Shown in pieces: positions 25,527 through 31,524 of a DNA stretch of 37,853 nucleotides. Position numbers and translations under genes: made by a program. The notes beneath the pieces are model-generated. The model ran no database searches and was not told where the DNA came from. It saw nothing but the letters and a program-made list of their open reading frames with translations. How positions within the stretch are numbered: position 1 is the first letter of the stretch; every line of letters starts with the position of its first letter. The DNA is from Deltaproteobacteria bacterium (GTDB lineage Bacteria > Desulfobacterota > GWC2-55-46 > UBA9637): contig JACRML010000064.1 of assembly GCA_016214995.1 (NCBI GenBank), positions 1 through 37,853 on the forward strand, read 5' to 3'.

Positions 25527-25540
25527 ACTTACTCCAAAAG

Positions 25541-25600
25541 CTACAGTCTAAGGTCAAGCAAATCAACCGTTTTTAGACTAAGAACCTATAGACTTTTTGC
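25541..25600. repeat. short inverted repeat (AGTCTAA type)
   Basis: AGTCTAAGG on the left and TTTAGACTAAG on the right, with a further TATAGACTT word, lie in the divergent gap between the TPR and hypE genes. Any promoter for hypE must lie close by, but I see no consensus one. Confidence 0.45.
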
Positions 25601-25663
25601 CTGTTTTCAGATAGTTTATATGAGAAGATAGGAACTTTCAATTAGTTTTTAAGGTATATTTAT

Positions 25664-26716
25664 ATGAAAGACACAATGTCCATAGGTCATGGTGGCGGCG
25701 GAAGGCTTGCGAGGGATTTGATAAAGGGCATCTTTTTAAAGCACTTCAACAACCCCATACTTGCGCCTCTCGGCGATTCGGCTGTATTTGAACTGAACGG
25801 CTCAAAACTTGCCTTAACAACCGATTCCTTTGTGGTAAAGCCTATTTTCTTTCCGGGCGGCGATATAGGCAAGCTCGCTGTATGCGGTACAGTAAATGAC
25901 CTGTCTATGGTCGGCGCAAGGCCATTATACCTTTCATGCGGAATTATTATTGAAGAGGGATTTTCATTAAAGGATTTGGAGGCTATCACATTGTCCATCA
26001 AAGAGTCTGCTGATAAGGCAGGCGTAGAAGTCGTCACAGGTGATACAAAGGTTATAGAAAAGAGTCAAAGAGTCAAAGAGCCTGCCCCTGCGACCAGTAA
26101 ACAGGGGTCAGAAAGTCAAAGCAATATCTATATAAATACAGCAGGTATTGGCATTGTTGAAAACAGCATAGAACTCAGCATAGACAAGATTGCTGTTGGC
26201 GACAAGATAATCTTAAGCGGCACTCTTGGCGACCACGGTATAGCAGTGCTTTCCAAGAGAGAGGGTTTTGATTTTGAATCAACAATAGAAAGTGATTGCG
26301 CTGCATTAAATGGACTCATAGAGAAGATATTAAAGGCCGGCCGCATCAAATTTATGCGCGACCCCACAAGAGGGGGATTGGCAGCAGTCTTAAATGAGAT
26401 TGCAGAGGATGGAAACCTGAGGATTATAATTGATGAGGAGGCAATCCCTGTAAGGGATGATGTAAAAGGCATATGCGAAATGCTCGGTCTTGACCCTTTG
26501 TATATTGCCAATGAAGGGAAGGTGGTTATTGTTTCGGCAAAAGATGATGCTGAGAATATCTTAAGGGTGTTGCATAATGACCCTCTTGGTCAAAATGCAT
26601 CTATAATCGGCGAAGTTGCTGACAAAGGGAAATACAACGTGTATCTTAAGACAGCATATGGCGGGACAAGAGTTCTGGATATGCCTGTTGATGACCCGTT
26701 GCCGAGAATATGTTAA
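25664..26716 (+). CDS. hypE: hydrogenase maturation protein HypE (carbamoyl dehydratase)
   Basis: 350 residues. The N-terminal GHGGGGRLARDLI and LAPLGDSAVFEL, the ATP-binding TTDSFVVKP, GTVNDLSMVGARP and FMRDPTRGGLAAVLNEIA are standard for HypE. It ends in PRIC, the C-terminal cysteine that carries the thiocarbamoyl group dehydrated to thiocyanate for the [NiFe] hydrogenase cyanide ligands. Other hyp genes are absent here. Residues about 133-155 (EKSQRVKEPAP, KQGSESQSN) form an insertion between TGDTKV and INTAG that is encoded by repeat DNA; related proteins are directly joined there by only a few residues. Confidence 0.93.
   Translation: MKDTMSIGHGGGGRLARDLIKGIFLKHFNNPILAPLGDSAVFELNGSKLALTTDSFVVKPIFFPGGDIGKLAVCGTVNDLSMVGARPLYLSCGIIIEEGFSLKDLEAITLSIKESADKAGVEVVTGDTKVIEKSQRVKEPAPATSKQGSESQSNIYINTAGIGIVENSIELSIDKIAVGDKIILSGTLGDHGIAVLSKREGFDFESTIESDCAALNGLIEKILKAGRIKFMRDPTRGGLAAVLNEIAEDGNLRIIIDEEAIPVRDDVKGICEMLGLDPLYIANEGKVVIVSAKDDAENILRVLHNDPLGQNASIIGEVADKGKYNVYLKTAYGGTRVLDMPVDDPLPRIC
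26061..26122. repeat. in-frame repeat insertion in hypE
   Basis: AGTCAAAG words on both sides (26063-26080 and 26113-26121) enclose a 23-bp palindromic module with arms CCCCTG and CAGGGG (26085-26107). The total length preserves the reading frame. Confidence 0.8.
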
Positions 26717-26800
26717 GTGGGATATGGGATGTGAGATGTGAGACATGGAATACGCATATTGAATTAATCGCACATCCCAAATCACATATCGTAAATCGCA
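26717..26800. repeat. heptad-run inverted repeat (GGGATGTGAGA type)
   Basis: Left arm GGGATATGGGATGTGAGATG, right arm CACATCCCAAATCACATATC, with an A/T-rich centre. It fills the gap between hypE and livG and reaches to within a few bases of the livG start. Confidence 0.7.
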
Positions 26801-26803
26801 ATT

Positions 26804-27559
26804 ATGTTGCTTCAAACCAAAAACCTCACCAAGACCTTTGGCGGACTGATTGCCATTGACAGCATTGACCTTGAGATAAGAGAGGGAGAGATTGTAAGCC
26901 TTATCGGGCCTAATGGCGCTGGTAAGACCACCTTTTTTAACTGTATTACAGGTATGTATCATCCCTCCAAAGGCGAGATTGTTTTGAATGGTAAAATAGT
27001 AAACGGTATGAAGCCACACAAAATAACTGCCATGGGCATGGCACGCACATTCCAGAATATAAGGCTTTTCCCCGAGATGACAGCCCTTGAAAATGTGATG
27101 GTTGGCGGTTACATACACGGGACATACGGAGTAAAGGGGTCAATCATGAAGGGGGCTCGTATCATGAAGGAGGAAAAAGACCTATCATCAAGGTGTTTAA
27201 GCCTGCTTGATTTTGTGGGCTTAAGAAAAAAGGCGAGCATCTGGGCAAGAAATCTTCCCTACGGAGACCAGCGAAGACTTGAGATAGCAAGGGCGATGGC
27301 AAGCGAGCCGAAATTCCTTCTTTTGGATGAACCGGCAGCAGGCATGAATCCAAAAGAGACAGAGTCTCTCGTGGAGCTTATCCGCCTCATACGGAATAAA
27401 GGCATTACAATACTTTTAATTGAACATGACATGAAGGTTGTTATGGGCATATCTGACAGGGTCTCTGTGCTTGACCATGGTGTGAAAATAGCTGATGGGT
27501 TGTCTGATGAGGTCAGAAGGGATAAGAAGGTGATTGAGGCATATCTGGGAAAAGGTTAA
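26804..27559 (+). CDS. livG: branched-chain amino acid ABC transporter ATPase LivG
   Basis: 251 residues. Walker A GPNGAGKTT (about 34-42), the LivG-specific QNIRLFPEMTALENVMVG, an ABC signature of the form LPYGDQRRLEIARAMA instead of LSYGQQ, Walker B FLLLDEPAAGMNPKE and the switch region LLIEHDMKVVMGISDRV are present. It pairs with LivF to drive the LivHM channel. An ATG start without a strong ribosome-binding site, next to a repeat. Confidence 0.93.
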   Translation: MLLQTKNLTKTFGGLIAIDSIDLEIREGEIVSLIGPNGAGKTTFFNCITGMYHPSKGEIVLNGKIVNGMKPHKITAMGMARTFQNIRLFPEMTALENVMVGGYIHGTYGVKGSIMKGARIMKEEKDLSSRCLSLLDFVGLRKKASIWARNLPYGDQRRLEIARAMASEPKFLLLDEPAAGMNPKETESLVELIRLIRNKGITILLIEHDMKVVMGISDRVSVLDHGVKIADGLSDEVRRDKKVIEAYLGKG

Positions 27560-27561
27560 AG

Positions 27562-27645
27562 GCAGTGTCAAAGATGCAAAGTGTCAGAGTGTCAAAACAA
27601 AAGATTTTTCTGTGATACTTTGACACCCCGATACCCTTTATTATT
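27562..27645. repeat. heptad-run inverted repeat (GTGTCAAAGATGC type)
   Basis: Left arm GTGTCAAAGATGCAAAGTGT and CAGAGTGTCAAA, right arm GTGATACTTTGACACCC. It occupies the whole gap between livG and livF and explains the apparent upstream extension of the livF frame. Confidence 0.7.
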
Positions 27646-27646
27646 T

Positions 27647-28363
27647 ATGTTAAAATTGAACAGCGTTTATACTTCTTACCGCAACATAGAGGCCCTAAAG
27701 GGCATTTCTCTTGAGGTCGGTCAAGGCGAAATTGTTGCCATTATTGGCTCAAATGGCGCCGGAAAGTCAACAATGCTGAATACCATCTCGGGAATTCTCC
27801 ATCCCGGACAAGGAACAATTGTTTTTTTAGGCAAAAGAGTAGATAATCTTGCTGCACATGTTATTGTTGATATGGGCATATCGCAGGCGCCGGAGGGGAG
27901 AAGAATATTCCCACAATTGACTGTTATAGAAAATCTGGAGATGGGGGCGTATGCAAGAACAGTCAGAAGTCAGAAGTCAGAAGTCAGAAAAGAACTGGAA
28001 AAGATATTTCAATACTTCCCGATATTAAAAGAAAGGCTGAAGCAGCCTGGCGGTACTTTGAGCGGCGGCGAACAGCAGATGCTGGCAATAGCAAGGGCGC
28101 TTATGGCACAGCCGAAACTGCTTTTATTGGATGAGCCTTCTTTAGGATTGGCGCCCATCATGGTTGAAAAAATCTTTGAGATAATTAAAAGGATAAATCA
28201 GGAAGGCATGACAATCCTGCTTGTAGAGCAAAACGCCAATGCAGCATTAAGGCTTGCAAACAAAGCCTATGTTCTGGAGACAGGAAGAGTTGTAATGCAG
28301 GGTGATGCTGGCGCCCTTTTAAAGAACCCGCAGCTTAAGGCCGCATATCTTGGAGATGGTTAG
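27647..28363 (+). CDS. livF: branched-chain amino acid ABC transporter ATPase LivF
   Basis: 238 residues from the ATG of MLKLNSVYTSY, the usual LivF beginning; an in-frame start 66 bases upstream lies in repeat DNA and is rejected. Walker A GSNGAGKST, EGRRIFPQLTVIENLEMGA, signature LSGGEQQMLAIARALM, Walker B LLLLDEPSLGLAP and the ending AAYLG are typical. Around residues 104-116 the sequence VRSQKSEVRKEL is encoded by tandem AGAAGTC repeats; the family normally has a variable helix there, so the insertion may be tolerated. Confidence 0.93.
   Translation: MLKLNSVYTSYRNIEALKGISLEVGQGEIVAIIGSNGAGKSTMLNTISGILHPGQGTIVFLGKRVDNLAAHVIVDMGISQAPEGRRIFPQLTVIENLEMGAYARTVRSQKSEVRKELEKIFQYFPILKERLKQPGGTLSGGEQQMLAIARALMAQPKLLLLDEPSLGLAPIMVEKIFEIIKRINQEGMTILLVEQNANAALRLANKAYVLETGRVVMQGDAGALLKNPQLKAAYLGDG
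27960..27991. repeat. in-frame AGAAGTC tandem repeat in livF
   Basis: Four contiguous copies of the heptamer GTCAGAA-type word, encoding VRSQKSEVR. It is identical in sequence to the run in manB near 30.85 kb. Confidence 0.85.
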
Positions 28364-28369
28364 TTGACG

Positions 28370-28512
28370 CTGAAAAATGCCCATCTGCCCCGATGTTGCA
28401 TCGGGGCGGCTTCTGCGCTCAACATACCTGTAGTTTGCCCGCCCCAACCTTCTGTTGGGTGCCCCGTGGGCGTTTTTAAAAGCGCCGATAAATCGGCAGA
28501 CTACAATTGCCT
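28370..28512. repeat. mosaic palindromic element type 1, copy C (inverted)
   Basis: Contains a perfect 9-bp stem GCCCCGATG / CATCGGGGC (28387-28407), CCCAAC / GTTGGG, GGGTGCCCCGTGGGCG and GCCGATAAATCGGC. On the minus strand it matches the right half of the 35-kb copy (CACCCAACAGAAGGTTGGG and GGGCAAACTAC). It lies between livF and manC. Confidence 0.75.
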
Positions 28513-28581
28513 TGCATCTGTGCAATTTTTGAGCATCAACTATTTAACAAACTCATTCATAAGAGAAGGAGACACTGTGAT

Positions 28582-30012
28582 ATGAAACCTGCAAATAAAA
28601 ATATCCATGTTGTAATTATGGCAGGAGGCGTTGGCACAAGGTTCTGGCCGCTCTCCAGAGAGAGTTCTCCAAAACAGATGTTAAAGATTACCGGTGAAGA
28701 CACCATGTTACGGCAGACCATCAAGAGATTGCATGACTTTGTTCCTCAGGAGAACATCTCTATAGTAACAAGTGAAAAGCAGGCATTTGATTTAAACCTT
28801 CATATTGAGGGGTTAAAGAAAGATAAAGGGCATTTAAAGATAATTGCAGAGCCGTTTGGCAGGAACACTGCGCCTGCAATAGGCCTCGCAGCGGTTTACC
28901 TTAAGAAGGCCAAACCTGACGCAATAATGGTTGTGCTTCCTGCAGATCACAGCATTCGCAATGAAAAGGTGTTTATTGAAACATTGAAAACAGCAGTAAA
29001 CTGCGCTGAAGGCGGCCATTTGGTCACTCTGGGCATTAAACCGTCACAACCTGAGACAGGGTATGGGTATATAAAGACAGGGGCAAGGGGCAAGGGGCGA
29101 GAGGTCAGAAAAGTGGAAAGATTTGTTGAAAAGCCGGATATTAAAACAGCAGAGAAATATGTGAAAAGCGGCAATTACTTCTGGAACAGCGGAATATTTG
29201 CATGGAAGACATCCGTAATACTTGAAGAGATAAAAAAATATATGCCGATGCTCTACAATGGGCTTTTGAAGATTAACAAGGCAATCGGCACAAAAAGCGA
29301 AAAAGAAGTTATAAAGGAGACATATTCTGAGCTTGAAAACCAATCCATTGACTACGGCGTGCTTGAAAAGAGCAAAAATGTGATAGTTGTGCCTGCTGAC
29401 ATAGGCTGGTCGGATGTCGGCAGCTGGGCTGCCCTTGACCAGGTGATTTCCTGCGATGCAAATGGCAATATAATCAAGGGCAATGCCGTTGACATCGGAA
29501 GCAAGGATTCCGTTGTATTTGGCGGCGAGAGACTTGTGGCAACCATTGGCTTAAAGAATATGATTGTTGTCGACACAGCTGATGCAACCCTTGTGTGTCC
29601 GAAGGAAAAAGCGCAGGATGTGAAAAAAATAGTCGACGAACTAAAAAAACATGGCAGGGAGGAACATCTCGTACACAGGACGGTCGAAAGGCCCTGGGGG
29701 TCATACACTGTGCTTGAAACCGGTGAAAGGTATAAGATAAAAAGGCTGTTCATAAAACCAGGCGCCAGGTTAAGCCTTCAAACTCATCGCCACAGGAGCG
29801 AGCACTGGGTTGTTGTTTCAGGCACAGCCCATGTTACAAAAGGCGCGGAGATTTATAATGTTCACCCCAATGAATCCACATATATACCCATATCCACAAA
29901 ACACAGGCTTGAAAATCCTGGCAAGGTTCCCCTGCAGATAATTGAAGTTCAAAACGGCGAATACCTTGGCGAAGACGATATAGAGAGGATAGATGATGAT
30001 TATAAACGTTAA
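28582..30012 (+). CDS. manC: mannose-1-phosphate guanylyltransferase / mannose-6-phosphate isomerase
   Basis: 476 residues from the ATG after GAAGGAGA; an upstream in-frame start is not supported. The N-terminal guanylyltransferase has VIMAGGVGTRFWPLSRESSPKQ and the conserved FVEKP and WNSGIFAW. The C-terminal cupin, a type II phosphomannose isomerase, has VERPWGSYTVLE, the metal-binding HRHRSEHWVVVSG and VPLQIIEVQNGEYLGEDDI. It makes GDP-mannose. It overlaps manB by 20 bases. At residues about 167-178 the segment GARGKGREVRK is encoded by GGGGCAA-type repeats. Confidence 0.94.
   Translation: MKPANKNIHVVIMAGGVGTRFWPLSRESSPKQMLKITGEDTMLRQTIKRLHDFVPQENISIVTSEKQAFDLNLHIEGLKKDKGHLKIIAEPFGRNTAPAIGLAAVYLKKAKPDAIMVVLPADHSIRNEKVFIETLKTAVNCAEGGHLVTLGIKPSQPETGYGYIKTGARGKGREVRKVERFVEKPDIKTAEKYVKSGNYFWNSGIFAWKTSVILEEIKKYMPMLYNGLLKINKAIGTKSEKEVIKETYSELENQSIDYGVLEKSKNVIVVPADIGWSDVGSWAALDQVISCDANGNIIKGNAVDIGSKDSVVFGGERLVATIGLKNMIVVDTADATLVCPKEKAQDVKKIVDELKKHGREEHLVHRTVERPWGSYTVLETGERYKIKRLFIKPGARLSLQTHRHRSEHWVVVSGTAHVTKGAEIYNVHPNESTYIPISTKHRLENPGKVPLQIIEVQNGEYLGEDDIERIDDDYKR
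29080..29112. repeat. in-frame GGGGCAA heptad run in manC
   Basis: GGGGCAAGGGGCAAGGGGCG followed by AGAGGTCAGAAA. Short seven-base words are read in frame as GARGKGREVRK. Confidence 0.7.
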
Positions 30013-31465
30013 TCCGGAAATATTCCGGCAATATGACATCAGGGGGATATTCAATAAATATCTGACCGCAGAGGTTGCGCAGGCTATTGGAGCGGCGTAT
30101 GGGAGCTTTTTACAGATCAAAACCCAAAGTTCAAAGCTCAAGACTCAAAAATTTAAAGTCAGCGTTGGAAGGGATGTGCGGCTAAGTTCAAACGTCCTGC
30201 GGGATGCCCTGATTCAAGGAATAATTTCAACTGGTGTTGATGTCATAGATATTGGCGAATGCCCTACACCTCTCCAGTATTTTTCTATTTATCATCTGAA
30301 TCTTGACGGCGGCATTATGATAACCGGCAGCCACAACCCGCCGGAGTTTAACGGATTTAAGATAACCATAGGAAGAGAAACTATTTACGGACAAGCGATT
30401 CAGGAGATTAGAAAGATAATTGAACAGGGGGCTGGGGGCTGGGGGCTAAGGGCTGGGAAAACAGAACATTATGATATTGTTCCAGCATACATAGAGTGCC
30501 TTAAAAAGCAGTTCCTAAAGCAATCCTTATCCAACAAACATGCCATTAAACTTATTGTTGACGCAGGAAACGGCACAGCAGGCCGTATTGCGCCTGAACT
30601 CTTAAGGGCATTAGGCTGCGATGTTACAGAGCTTTTTTGCGAGCCGGACGGCAACTTTCCAAACCACCACCCTGACCCGACTATCCCCGAAAATTTAAAA
30701 GATTTAGCAGAAACAGTCAAAACAAAAAAAGCTGATTTTGGTATTGCCTATGATGGAGACGCGGATAGAATCGGGGTGGTTGATGAAAATGGAATTATTA
30801 TATGGGGCGATCAGTTGATGATAATATTTGCAAGGGATATATTAAACCAGAAGTCAGAAGTCAGAAGTCAGAAGTCAGAAGGAAAACTTACATTTGTTGG
30901 CGAGGTTAAGTGCTCGCAAGTCATGTATGACGAAATAGAAAGGCTTGGCGGAAATGCTGTTATGTGGAAGACAGGACATTCTTTGATAAAATCAAAGATG
31001 AAAGAAACAGGAGCGGTTCTGGCAGGCGAGATGAGCGGGCATATGTTTTTTGCTGACAGATACTTTGGTTACGATGATGCAATCTATGCATCGTGCAGGC
31101 TGGCAGAGATATTTTCCGGATATAGATTAAAAGAACAAAGAATTAAATTTTCAAACCTCCTTTCAGGTCTGCCAAAAACCTATACAACACCTGAAATAAG
31201 GGTTGATTGTCCTGATGATAAGAAGTTTGGAGTTATAGACAGATTGTCAGAAATGCTGGGTCAAAAGCAAGAGAATATCCCGGCAATAAGAGATATAATC
31301 GGCATCGACGGTCTGAGGATTGTATTTGATAATGGCTGGGCGCTTATTCGCGCCAGCAATACCCAGCCTGTTCTGGTCTTAAGATTTGAAGCAGCTACAG
31401 AGCAGGGGCTGCAGGAGATAAAGACGTTGGTAGAAGGTCGGTTAATCAAGGTCATGGCTAAATAA
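29993..31465 (+). CDS. manB: phosphomannomutase/phosphoglucomutase (ManB/AlgC type)
   Basis: 490 residues, somewhat longer than the usual 450-465. The N-terminal FRQYDIRGIF, the phosphoserine loop MITGSHNPPEFNG (S113), metal loop AYDGDADRIGVVD, sugar loop GEMSGHMFF and phosphate loop RASNTQPVLVLRFE are intact. It supplies mannose-1-phosphate to ManC, with which it overlaps by 20 bases. The extra length comes from three repeat-coded insertions: residues about 41-56 (KTQSSKLKTQK), 144-157 (GAGGWGLRAG) and 284-297 (QKSEVRSQKSEG), each located in a loop between conserved blocks. Confidence 0.94.
   Translation: MMIINVNPEIFRQYDIRGIFNKYLTAEVAQAIGAAYGSFLQIKTQSSKLKTQKFKVSVGRDVRLSSNVLRDALIQGIISTGVDVIDIGECPTPLQYFSIYHLNLDGGIMITGSHNPPEFNGFKITIGRETIYGQAIQEIRKIIEQGAGGWGLRAGKTEHYDIVPAYIECLKKQFLKQSLSNKHAIKLIVDAGNGTAGRIAPELLRALGCDVTELFCEPDGNFPNHHPDPTIPENLKDLAETVKTKKADFGIAYDGDADRIGVVDENGIIIWGDQLMIIFARDILNQKSEVRSQKSEGKLTFVGEVKCSQVMYDEIERLGGNAVMWKTGHSLIKSKMKETGAVLAGEMSGHMFFADRYFGYDDAIYASCRLAEIFSGYRLKEQRIKFSNLLSGLPKTYTTPEIRVDCPDDKKFGVIDRLSEMLGQKQENIPAIRDIIGIDGLRIVFDNGWALIRASNTQPVLVLRFEAATEQGLQEIKTLVEGRLIKVMAK
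30112..30168. repeat. in-frame heptad run 1 in manB
   Basis: AAAACCCAAAGTTCAAAGCT followed by CAAGACTCAAAAATT: degenerate seven-base words read in frame as KTQSSKLKTQKF. Confidence 0.7.
30425..30462. repeat. in-frame heptad run 2 in manB
   Basis: GGGGGCTGGGGGCTGGGGGC followed by TAAGGGCTGGG, three to four copies of a GGGGCTG word, read in frame as GAGGWGLRAG. Confidence 0.8.
30848..30884. repeat. in-frame heptad run 3 in manB
   Basis: Five near-perfect tandem copies of AGAAGTC, read as QKSEVRSQKSE. It is the same word as in livF and in the GT fusion gene. Confidence 0.85.
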
Positions 31466-31524
31466 GCTATCCACTGTTCCCGGGCGGCCTTGTCAATCCT
31501 ATGTGTATGTGTTAGCATTTGCCC

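Noticed and set aside
27581..27646. 22-residue N-terminal extension of LivF
   Set aside because: It translates the right arm of a heptad inverted repeat; the MLKLNSVYTSY start matches the family.
30848..30884. CRISPR-like tandem repeats (AGAAGTC runs)
   Set aside because: The repeats are seven bases long and contiguous, without spacers, and no cas genes are present.
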